Source: Mageeibacillus sp. UBA1257
GTDB lineage: Bacteria > Bacillota > Clostridia > UBA1212 > UBA1257
Reading direction: 5' to 3'
NCBI GenBank assembly: GCA_002308775.1
Contig: DBVT01000115.1
Coordinates: forward strand, 13,718-34,643
Length of the DNA stretch: 20,926 bases
The translations under genes were made by a program, and so were the position numbers. A model generated the notes under the pieces. It was given only the letters and a program-made list of their open reading frames with translations. It was not told where the DNA came from and did not search any database. Each line of letters starts with the position of its first letter. Position 1 is the first letter of the stretch. Below are positions 14,506 through 20,926 of this stretch, in pieces.

Positions 14506-16776
14506 GTGAGCGTTAATGTCGGATCTGTTTTGAACGAAAGATATAAGCTCCTGAAGCTGATAGGCACGGGAGGTATGGCTAACGTATACAAAGCCGAAGA
14601 CATCGTGACGGGCGAGATAGTTGCCATCAAGATCCTTAAGGAAGAATATTGCGACAACGAGGATTTCGTAAAACGTTTTAAGAATGAAGCTTTTGCGGCT
14701 TCGAAGCTTTCTCACGCGAATATAGTATCCGTATATGAAGTCAATAACGACGCTGACAATTACTATATCGTCATGGAATACGTCGACGGACTGACGCTGA
14801 AGGACTATCTCACGGGCATTTCGACCCTTCAGGACAGAGACGCTCTCAAGATCACCGCTCAGATACTGTGCGCTGTCGAATACGCCCACAGCTGCGGAAT
14901 AATCCACAGGGATATAAAACCCATGAATATAATGATCACGAATGACGGCGTGGTAAAACTCACTGACTTCGGTATCGCGAGGGCAGTTACAGGCGAGACG
15001 ATCTCGACCTCCGGAAGCGCCGGATCAGTTCACTATATTTCTCCCGAACAGGCGAGAGGCGGCTATACGGACGAGAGGTCTGACATTTATTCCATAGGCG
15101 TCACTTTGTACGAAATGCTTGTCGGAGTCGTTCCGTTTGACGGCGAAAGCGTAGTTGCGGTCGCTTTGAAGCACCTGAAAGAGAAAATGATACCTCCGAA
15201 GGAGATCGATCCCGATATACCCGCGGGAGTAAACGACCTGGTGATCATGGCTACGATGAAGGATCCCGCAAGGAGATTCCAGTCAGCCGCGGAAATGCTC
15301 GCCAGGTTGAAAAAGGTCCTCGAAAATCCGAACGAACCATTCCTGTCAGAAGAAGACGACGATATTAAAATAGCTGTTTTACCTTCTGAAGAAAAGAAGA
15401 TGAGGGCGGAAGCCGAGGATAAGAACGATGACGACGTCGAATATATCGTCAGCGGAACTGATGATGCTCTTTATACAAACAAGGGCGACAGGGCAAGAGC
15501 TGCCATCATAACAACTCTCACGTACGTACTTGCTTTCGCTGCAAGCATCGTGCTGATCATCTGGATCCTTTCGATGACGAGGGATACCAAAAACAACATG
15601 AATTCGCTCGCCGAAGTCAGATATACGATGTCAAATTATGTGAATATGAACGCCGAGACTGTCGCGGCCCAACTCGCGGCAAAAGGCGTGAAAGTCGAAC
15701 AGGTCCCGAAGGTCATAGACGATATGAACTATCCTGACGGTTATGTTATTTCGCAGAGTTTGCCTGCGGGCACGGTAGTCAAAAACGGAGACGTCGTGAC
15801 GCTTGAAGTATCCAGCCAGGCAGGTTCTTTCCTGCTGGAGGATTACACGGGCAAGGACTTTCGGGAAGTAAACCAGGCTCTCGTCGATCTCGGCATCAAA
15901 ACACAGGTCAAAAATGTCGAAAGCCGCACAGTTGAAGACGGATTCGTTGTAAGAACGTCCCCCGTTGCAGGCGCGATAATAAAGCCCGGAGATACCGTAG
16001 TTATATACAACAGCATAGGAAGCATGTATTCCGCGTTTGTAATGCCCGATCTTACAGGTAAAACGCTGGAAGAAGCTGAAGTGATCCTCGACGGACTCAA
16101 GCTTACTCTTAAAACGTACGCTCCCGCTCCGGGAGAGGATGTGGATGTATTCCTCGGAAACAAAACTCCCGTTCCTTCGGGAATGACTCCGGAGCCTACG
16201 CCGTCGCCCGAACCGACTGACACACCTACGCCGGAGCCGACCGAGACACCCGAACCTACACCGGAGGAAGATCCGGAGGCTGAGCCGTCGCCTGACGCAT
16301 CTCCGGACGGATCGCCAAGCCCCACAAAGACGCCGAAAAAGACTCCGACGCCTTCTCCGACGCCTACTCCCACACCTACACCGACACCAACGCCCACTCC
16401 CACGCCTACGCCAACGCCCAGATATGCGGAAATGACGATAGTCGATCAGTATCCGAAGCCCGGTACTACGGTATATTCATACGAGACGGTGAGCTTCTAT
16501 TTTTACAATATAGATGATCTTCGCAAGACAAAAGAAATGGAATTTTCAATTCCGTCTGACTATGAGGTCACAGGGCAGAAGGTCAGAGTGAGGATCGACT
16601 CGATGACATCTGACGGCGACGGTCTTTATACAACTGTTTTCCCGACGCGGGCACTTTCGATAAGCGATTTTCCGTTGAGATACCAGGTGCCTCTTGCAAT
16701 GAACGGCGGATATACGACTGTTACGATCTACCTGAACGGTTCGAAATTCAGTGAGATAAAGATATATGACGACTGA
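14506..16776 (+). CDS. prkC: PASTA-domain Ser/Thr protein kinase (PrkC/Stk type) with Pro-Thr stalk
   Basis: A membrane-anchored kinase that senses muropeptides or lipid II and phosphorylates division, wall and translation proteins. The kinase domain spans about 13-270, with glycine loop IGTGGMANVY, Lys42, HRDIKP (134-139), DFG (154-156) and the GSVHYISPEQARGG activation segment. An acidic juxtamembrane region is followed by one membrane helix (about 332-357). Outside lie two clear PASTA repeats (about 375-440 and 445-505) and a shorter third one starting AFVMPDLTGKTLEEAE. Next comes a Pro/Thr/Glu-rich stalk (about 556-640) whose last part is an almost pure Pro-Thr repeat, then a beta-rich C-terminal domain of about 115 residues that I do not recognise. 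It starts at GTG 14506 behind GGAGG (14492-14496). Total length is 756 residues, longer than most PrkC proteins. Confidence 0.95.
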   Translation: MSVNVGSVLNERYKLLKLIGTGGMANVYKAEDIVTGEIVAIKILKEEYCDNEDFVKRFKNEAFAASKLSHANIVSVYEVNNDADNYYIVMEYVDGLTLKDYLTGISTLQDRDALKITAQILCAVEYAHSCGIIHRDIKPMNIMITNDGVVKLTDFGIARAVTGETISTSGSAGSVHYISPEQARGGYTDERSDIYSIGVTLYEMLVGVVPFDGESVVAVALKHLKEKMIPPKEIDPDIPAGVNDLVIMATMKDPARRFQSAAEMLARLKKVLENPNEPFLSEEDDDIKIAVLPSEEKKMRAEAEDKNDDDVEYIVSGTDDALYTNKGDRARAAIITTLTYVLAFAASIVLIIWILSMTRDTKNNMNSLAEVRYTMSNYVNMNAETVAAQLAAKGVKVEQVPKVIDDMNYPDGYVISQSLPAGTVVKNGDVVTLEVSSQAGSFLLEDYTGKDFREVNQALVDLGIKTQVKNVESRTVEDGFVVRTSPVAGAIIKPGDTVVIYNSIGSMYSAFVMPDLTGKTLEEAEVILDGLKLTLKTYAPAPGEDVDVFLGNKTPVPSGMTPEPTPSPEPTDTPTPEPTETPEPTPEEDPEAEPSPDASPDGSPSPTKTPKKTPTPSPTPTPTPTPTPTPTPTPTPTPRYAEMTIVDQYPKPGTTVYSYETVSFYFYNIDDLRKTKEMEFSIPSDYEVTGQKVRVRIDSMTSDGDGLYTTVFPTRALSISDFPLRYQVPLAMNGGYTTVTIYLNGSKFSEIKIYDD
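16330..16422 (+). repeat. Degenerate hexamer repeat coding for the Pro-Thr stalk
   Basis: An imperfect tandem array of the hexamer CCNACN encodes alternating Pro and Thr (a few Ser) inside the PASTA kinase gene. Third codon positions vary from unit to unit, so the repeat looks older or selected at protein level rather than freshly expanded. The complementary strand reads as a Gly-Val repeat frame, which is not a gene. Confidence 0.85.
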
Positions 16777-17710
16777 TATGGCTGAAGACTCAAATGAAAT
16801 GTTAAGATCAGAGCAGGCAGTGATAATCAAGGGCGTCGGAGGCCTCTACAGCGTATATTTCGACGGCAGGATATACGATTGCCCCGCGAGGGGAATTTTC
16901 AGAAAAGAGGGAATAAAGCCGCTTGTCGGAGACAGAGTAGTTCTGGGAGAGATAGACGGGAACAAAAATACGGCTGTTATAGACAAGATATCAGAACGTA
17001 AAAATTCTCTCATCCGGCCGTCGTCAGCCAATATAGACATGATAGCCGCTGTCGTGGCGACAGGTCGTCCGGAGCCCGATCTGCTCCTTCTTGACAAGCT
17101 GATCGTGAGCGCGGAGATGAAGAAGATCGACGTTCTGCTCATAATAAACAAAGCAGACAACGATCCTCAAATGGCTCTGTCGATCGAAAAAGAATACAAA
17201 AACGCTGTTTTGCACTGCGCGATAGCGAGCACGAAAGATTCTACGGGAAGGGAAGAACTGCTGAGGCTTTTGAGGGGCAAAACGACGATACTTGCGGGAC
17301 AGTCGGGAGCCGGAAAATCATCTCTCACGAATTTTCTCTCGGGCTCGGAGATCATGGAAACAGGTGATCTGAGCCGTAAAACGGAGAGGGGCAAGAACAC
17401 GACGAGACATACGGAGATGTTCATTTTACCAAAGGAAAATGAAGAGGATCCGCCGTCGTTCATCATAGATTCCCCCGGATTCAGCCTCTTTGAAACGGAG
17501 CAGGCGACATCGGCGGGCCTCAAGGACACTTACAGGGAGATATATATGAATCCCGGACTTTGCAGATTCCAGGACTGCAGCCACACGGGAGAGCCCGACT
17601 GCTTTGTGCGGAAACTGGTCGAAAAAGGCGTATTTCCGAAAGGAAGATACGAAAGATACGTACATATATTCAAGGAATTGAAAGAAAAGGAAAGGAACAG
17701 ATACAAATGA
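16766..17710 (+). CDS. rsgA: Ribosome small subunit biogenesis GTPase RsgA
   Basis: A circularly permuted GTPase that checks late 30S subunit assembly. After an OB domain (about 17-85), the G-motifs come in permuted order: G4 NKAD (128-131), G1 GQSGAGKS (178-185), G3 DSPG (235-238). A zinc knuckle follows with Cys266, Cys271, His273 and Cys279, then a helical tail. ATG 16766 overlaps the kinase stop by 11 bases; ATG 16778 or ATG 16799 (MLRSEQAVIIKG) would be closer to the usual N-terminus, and no upstream site is strong, so the exact start is uncertain. In B. subtilis the equivalent protein is phosphorylated by PrkC, which fits its position next to the kinase. Its stop overlaps the rpe start as ATGA. 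Confidence 0.95.
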   Translation: MTTDMAEDSNEMLRSEQAVIIKGVGGLYSVYFDGRIYDCPARGIFRKEGIKPLVGDRVVLGEIDGNKNTAVIDKISERKNSLIRPSSANIDMIAAVVATGRPEPDLLLLDKLIVSAEMKKIDVLLIINKADNDPQMALSIEKEYKNAVLHCAIASTKDSTGREELLRLLRGKTTILAGQSGAGKSSLTNFLSGSEIMETGDLSRKTERGKNTTRHTEMFILPKENEEDPPSFIIDSPGFSLFETEQATSAGLKDTYREIYMNPGLCRFQDCSHTGEPDCFVRKLVEKGVFPKGRYERYVHIFKELKEKERNRYK

Positions 17711-18369
17711 ACAGAAAAATACTCGCAGCACCGTCAATTTTATCAGCTGATTTCGCGGCTCTCGGAGACGATATTAAAAAGGTCGAAAAAGCCGGAGCTG
17801 ACTGGATCCATATCGACGTCATGGACGGACACTATGTGCCCAACATTTCCTTCGGACCGCCTGTCATCAAAAAGGTCAGGAAAGTCACGGATCTTACATT
17901 TGACGTACATCTGATGATCGAAAACGCCGATAAATATCTCGAAGATTTCAAAAAAGCGGGAGCTGATATTATAACGGTGCACGTTGAGGCATGCACTCAC
18001 ATTCACAGGACGATCCAGTCGATCCACGCTCTCGGACTCAAGGCGGGCGTCGCGATAAATCCGGGAACTCCCGTATGTATGCTCGAACCGATAATCGGAG
18101 ACGCAGACCTCATTCTGCTGATGAGCGTCAATCCGGGCTTCGGAGGCCAGTCTTACATCCGCTCTGTCACGGAAAAGATCGCCGCAGTTCGTAAAATGCT
18201 CGATGACCGCTGCCTTGACACATACCTCGAAGTTGACGGCGGAATAGATGACAAAACAGTGAAGGAAGCCGCAAAAGCAGGCGCGAATGTCATGGTGGCC
18301 GGATCATATGTCTTCGGAAGCGACGATCCGAAAGCGGCGATCAAAGCGCTCCACGACGGATTAAAATAA
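17707..18369 (+). CDS. rpe: Ribulose-phosphate 3-epimerase
   Basis: A pentose phosphate pathway enzyme that interconverts ribulose 5-phosphate and xylulose 5-phosphate. The 220-residue TIM barrel has the metal ligands His35 and Asp37 (IHIDVMDG), His68 (FDVHLM) and Asp177 (EVDGGI), plus the phosphate-binding NPGFGGQ and GSYVFG loops. ATG 17707 overlaps the rsgA stop; AAGGAA lies about ten bases upstream. The same frame is open further upstream within rsgA, but the family start (MNRKILAAPSILSADF) is clear. It is the last gene of the priA operon and ends at a bidirectional terminator. Confidence 0.97.
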   Translation: MNRKILAAPSILSADFAALGDDIKKVEKAGADWIHIDVMDGHYVPNISFGPPVIKKVRKVTDLTFDVHLMIENADKYLEDFKKAGADIITVHVEACTHIHRTIQSIHALGLKAGVAINPGTPVCMLEPIIGDADLILLMSVNPGFGGQSYIRSVTEKIAAVRKMLDDRCLDTYLEVDGGIDDKTVKEAAKAGANVMVAGSYVFGSDDPKAAIKALHDGLK

Positions 18370-18393
18370 GATCGGAATCACAATTATAATCAG

Positions 18394-18425
18394 TAAAAAA
18401 AGCAGGCAAAAAGCCTGCTTTTTTT
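18394..18425. terminator. Bidirectional terminator between rpe and rqcH
   Basis: A perfect stem AGCAGGC/GCCTGCT (18401-18407, 18413-18419) with an AAAAA loop is flanked by an A-run on the left and a T-run on the right. It can therefore end transcription from both sides, and it serves the convergent rpe (+) and rqcH (-) units. Confidence 0.95.
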
Positions 18426-18448
18426 GATCATATGACACATTCCAATGG

Positions 18449-20200
18449 TCATTCTATCTTCTTTCCGCTCACCAGTATCGTCTTCTGATTGGTAAAAATG
18501 ACCATGCCCGGACGAGCCCCGGAAGGCTTTTTGACATATTTTACGCGCGTGTAGTCCACGAGAGCTTTCGCCCCTTCTTTATAACTGCTGTAGCCTACGG
18601 CGTAAGACGCTGCCTCTTCGATCGAACCGCCGGAAGATGTGCCTGAGTCTTTTTTCATACGCAATATCACATGTGATCCCGGAGCGTCCTTTACATGCAG
18701 CCAAATGTCGTCAGGGGATGCGATCTTAAATGTGAGCATGTCGTTTTGAAGGTTGTTTTTACCGATCAGGATCTCGTATCCGTCTTTTGAAACTGTTTTG
18801 AGCGGCACGCTCTCACGTTTGGGAGCGGCTTTTCTCGTCTTGTACGACTTTGAGGGATCGTCCTGCCTGATATATCCGAGTCGCGAAAGCTCCTCGCGGA
18901 TGTCGCCCAGAGACTCTTCGTCTGAACAGTTTTCAAGAAGAGTTTTTACGCTTTCGAGGTAGATGATCTCTTCGTTTACGTCGGCGAGGAATTTTTCGGC
19001 GCTTTCGATCGCGCTTTTCTGTTTCCTGTATTTTTTGAAATACAAAGCCGCATTCGCTGCCGGCGTGAGATTTTTATCGAGAGGAATCGTGATCTCACGA
19101 GCTGAATCGTCAAAATAATTGACGCACGTGAAAGACTCGGAGCCTTTTTCGATCATATAGATGTACGATTTTATCAGTTCGCCCCTCGTTTTCAAAAGTT
19201 CGCATTCCTTTTTGTCCGCGACTGTTTCCGTGTAGATATCCTTTTTTCTGAGGCAGTGTTCGACTGCTGCGGTGACCTTCTTCATGATCGAAGTCTTCTT
19301 CTGCGACAGCCTGAACATCCTGTCCTTTTCTGTAAAAAACGTATCGAGCACGAGGTTTGCCGTGTTGAATTTTTTGGAGTGATCTCCCGCGAAAGCGACT
19401 GAAAGGCAGTGAAAATCTATCGGTTTTTCAGTTCCTTCCTCGTAAAAAACAGCGGGTGAGTATTTTCTTTCCGACAGCTCTCGGGAGATCAAACAGAGGA
19501 CGTCGAGCAGCCTTTTTTTGCTCTCTTCGCTTAAAGATGATATCTGACAAGTCGGAGAAAGATCTGCCGCCTCGCAGACGCACGAGCAGAGCATAGGTGA
19601 AAAACCGCTCGCGACATCAAGAAGCGTCTTTTTAAGAGATCCGCCGCGAATGAGCAGTTCGTTGAATATTTTTTCTCCTTCTTCGGGTGATATTTTATCC
19701 TGAGCGGGAGGGGGTGCATAGTGTCTTGCGGGAAGCACTTCGCGAAGAGAACTCTGAGTCGAATCGACGTGCCTTATCGCGTCATAGATGATCCCGGCTT
19801 TGCCCGTGAGTATTATATTGCTGTATTTTCCCATGATCTCGACGATCAGATGTTTTTCAGTGGGACCTTCGAGCTCGTCGAAAACTTCGAAATCGACTGT
19901 GACGATCCTGTCATATCCCGATTGGATCATCGAAACTATCCTCGCGCCGCGAAGGTGCTTTCTGAGGACCATGCAAAAAGGAGGAGCGAGCAGGGGGTTG
20001 TCCTTTTTGCCCGTCGTGAGATGCATGCGCGGATTTGAAGGATTCGCGCTTATCAGAAGATTGTATTTTCCGGAGGCCGTGTGACATGTGAGCACGACCT
20101 CGTCCTTTTCAGTCTGATTGATCTTTTCAACTCTTCCTCCTCTGAGAAGTCCGTCGAGTTCCCAAACTACGGAGGAGAGCACGATTCCGTCAAGAGGCAT
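18449..20200 (-). CDS. rqcH: Ribosome quality control protein RqcH (NFACT/FbpA family)
   Basis: It binds 50S subunits that carry stalled peptidyl-tRNA and drives addition of C-terminal alanine tails that mark the chain for degradation. The 583-residue protein has the NFACT-N domain, with the Asp97-Arg98 pair (GYDRIV) at the same positions needed for tail synthesis in B. subtilis RqcH. A helix-hairpin-helix-like middle part, a long coiled-coil region (about 290-430) and the NFACT-R domain (DDIWLHVKDAPGSHVIL) follow. The C-terminus TRVKYVKKPSGARPGMVIF is typical. On the minus strand CCGGAG precedes the ATG by five bases. Older annotations call this family fibronectin-binding protein, which is misleading. 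It lies 47 bases downstream of the membrane protein gene, probably in one transcript. Confidence 0.95.
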   Translation of the reverse strand: MPLDGIVLSSVVWELDGLLRGGRVEKINQTEKDEVVLTCHTASGKYNLLISANPSNPRMHLTTGKKDNPLLAPPFCMVLRKHLRGARIVSMIQSGYDRIVTVDFEVFDELEGPTEKHLIVEIMGKYSNIILTGKAGIIYDAIRHVDSTQSSLREVLPARHYAPPPAQDKISPEEGEKIFNELLIRGGSLKKTLLDVASGFSPMLCSCVCEAADLSPTCQISSLSEESKKRLLDVLCLISRELSERKYSPAVFYEEGTEKPIDFHCLSVAFAGDHSKKFNTANLVLDTFFTEKDRMFRLSQKKTSIMKKVTAAVEHCLRKKDIYTETVADKKECELLKTRGELIKSYIYMIEKGSESFTCVNYFDDSAREITIPLDKNLTPAANAALYFKKYRKQKSAIESAEKFLADVNEEIIYLESVKTLLENCSDEESLGDIREELSRLGYIRQDDPSKSYKTRKAAPKRESVPLKTVSKDGYEILIGKNNLQNDMLTFKIASPDDIWLHVKDAPGSHVILRMKKDSGTSSGGSIEEAASYAVGYSSYKEGAKALVDYTRVKYVKKPSGARPGMVIFTNQKTILVSGKKIE

Positions 20201-20247
20201 ATTATTACTCCGGAAATGTTTTTGTATATCTTAGAATGAATCGTTCG

Positions 20248-20766
20248 TCAGAACAGCGCGATTATTGCGCCGATGCCGTATGATATCAGTGACATGATGA
20301 TGCCTGCGCAGAGGACTCCGACCAGAGCGGACAAAACGGCTTTCCAGAAGGGCATCTCCAAAAGAGCCGCAACGAGACTGCCCGTCCATGCGCCTGTGCC
20401 CGGCAGCGGGATCATCACGAAGAGAGCCAGGCCCCAGAAACCGTATTTAGACACCTTTTCTTTGTTTTTTTCTCCCTTTCTGATCAGAAAGTTGCCGAAT
20501 CTCGAGAACATTTTTACCTTTGACTTCTGCATCCAGCCTATTATCGCTTTGATGAAAAGTAAAATGAAAGGCACCGGGATCATATTTCCTACTATACTGA
20601 GCCCGTATGCGAGAAAAGGATTGACGCCCAGGCTCGCCGCGAGAGGTATGGCGCCCCGAAGTTCAATGATCGGTATCATCGAGCAGAAAAAAACGCAAAG
20701 CTCTTTGCCGACTGTTTTAAGAAAAAAATTTGATATCGATTCAGTTATACTCAATAAAAAGTACAT
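20248..20766 (-). CDS. Small multidrug export-like integral membrane protein (COG2426 type)
   Basis: A hydrophobic protein of 172 residues with about four or five membrane segments. The early motif SMIPIIELRGAIPLAASLG and the later LFVMIPLPGTGAWTGSLVAALL are hallmarks of the COG2426/Sm_multidrug_ex family. The transport role in the family name is weakly supported by experiment, and the substrate is unknown. I choose the ATG at 20766, because AGAGG (plus-strand 20776-20780) lies nine bases upstream. The ATG at 20775 touches that site, and a longer GTG frame from 20814 overlaps the promoter. It is first in a minus-strand unit with rqcH. Confidence 0.88.
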   Translation of the reverse strand: MYFLLSITESISNFFLKTVGKELCVFFCSMIPIIELRGAIPLAASLGVNPFLAYGLSIVGNMIPVPFILLFIKAIIGWMQKSKVKMFSRFGNFLIRKGEKNKEKVSKYGFWGLALFVMIPLPGTGAWTGSLVAALLEMPFWKAVLSALVGVLCAGIIMSLISYGIGAIIALF

Positions 20767-20804
20767 CTTATTCATCCTCTGATTCGTAAAATTGGAACAA
20801 TGTA

Positions 20805-20834
20805 ATTTTACCACATAGCGGGAACTAAAGGCAA
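20805..20834 (-). promoter_or_regulatory. Promoter of the membrane protein-rqcH unit
   Basis: On the minus strand TTGCCT (20834-20829) and TAAAAT (20810-20805) are 18 bases apart. Transcription would start near 20798, giving a leader of about 30 bases. Confidence 0.6.
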
Positions 20835-20857
20835 ATCACAAAAAGAAAGAAAAACTG

Positions 20858-20886
20858 TTGAAAAGGCAAACGGATGATGTTAAAAT
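20858..20886 (+). promoter_or_regulatory. Promoter of the gene starting at the right edge
   Basis: TTGAAA (20858-20863) and TAAAAT (20881-20886) are 17 bases apart. It is divergent from the minus-strand promoter about 25 bases to its left. AGGAGG and an ATG follow at 20911 and 20924. Confidence 0.75.
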
Positions 20887-20895
20887 CACATCATC
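20873..20895 (+). promoter_or_regulatory. Palindromic operator candidate around the -10 box
   Basis: GATGATGT (20873-20880) and ACATCATC (20888-20895) form a perfect 8-base inverted repeat. The 7-base spacer holds the -10 hexamer TAAAAT. A bound dimeric regulator would block RNA polymerase. No T-tract follows, so a terminator is unlikely. I do not recognise a known operator consensus. Confidence 0.55.
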
Positions 20896-20910
20896 GGAAA
20901 ACAATCTCAC

Positions 20911-20926
20911 AGGAGGTCGGAAAATG
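20911..20926 (+). CDS. Start of an unseen gene: RBS and ATG only
   Basis: AGGAGG (20911-20916) lies seven bases before an ATG (20924-20926), which is the last codon of the window. With the promoter and palindrome upstream, this is a real gene start; nothing can be said about the product. Confidence 0.8.

Noticed and set aside
15843..16403. Long minus-strand frame with a Gly-Val repeat protein
   Set aside because: It is the complement of the Pro-Thr coding hexamers in the PASTA kinase gene; it has no RBS and lies inside a well-supported gene.
17560..17706. Upstream extension of the rpe frame inside rsgA
   Set aside because: The extension is out-of-frame rsgA sequence; the ATGA overlap and the family N-terminus fix ATG 17707.
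20767..20814. Longer GTG start for the membrane protein on the minus strand
   Set aside because: It overlaps the -10 box of the predicted promoter, and the better-spaced AGAGG points to the ATG at 20766.

Overview
The window looks like a core chromosomal segment of an anaerobic Clostridia-type Firmicute. The evidence is strong GGAGG ribosome binding sites, GTG and TTG starts, tightly overlapping operons, AGA/AGG-rich arginine usage, and a priA-def-fmt-rlmN-PP2C-PASTA kinase-rsgA-rpe gene order typical of Firmicutes. I cannot fix the family or genus. I see no mobile element, phage, CRISPR array, tRNA or rRNA, and no gene-free stretch longer than about 300 bases.

Left part (1-6861). A 5'-truncated sugar-type ABC ATPase (MsmX/UgpC/MalK class) ends at a strong GNRA-looped terminator. 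A PucR/CdaR-type regulator follows under its own promoter. Next is a cell-envelope operon: ftsE, ftsX (TTGA overlap), a coiled-coil M23 (LytM) murein hydrolase with all its zinc ligands, a membrane-anchored S41 processing peptidase that has lost its PDZ domain, and a class I methyltransferase. FtsEX probably gates the hydrolase across the membrane, and the S41 protease may trim envelope proteins.

Middle (6862-8996). upp has a near-consensus promoter. It is followed by a tandem-OB-fold SSB-like protein and a 135-residue P-loop protein of unknown function, which has its own promoter and a strong terminator.

Right-centre (9033-18425). A long operon carries priA, def, fmt, rlmN, a PP2C phosphatase, a PASTA Ser/Thr kinase, rsgA and rpe. 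Overlapping stop/start codons link priA to the def leader, fmt to rlmN, rlmN to the phosphatase, the kinase to rsgA, and rsgA to rpe. It joins replication restart, N-terminal formyl-Met processing, ribosome modification and assembly, a reversible phosphorylation switch and a pentose phosphate enzyme. rsmB, usually found between fmt and rlmN, is absent. The operon ends at a bidirectional terminator shared with the convergent minus-strand unit.

Right end (18449-20926). A COG2426-type small membrane protein and rqcH (ribosome quality control) lie on the minus strand. A divergent plus-strand gene begins at the very end; only its promoter, a palindrome around the -10 box, the RBS and the ATG are inside.

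The observations most worth a second look are the PDZ-less S41 protease in the FtsEX/M23 operon, the orphan P-loop protein, the tandem-OB protein, the Pro-Thr stalk and extra C-terminal domain of the kinase, a promoter that appears to be nested in the terminator before priA, the palindromic operator candidate at the right edge, and strong enrichment of the hexamer GTAAAA/TTTTAC on both strands.
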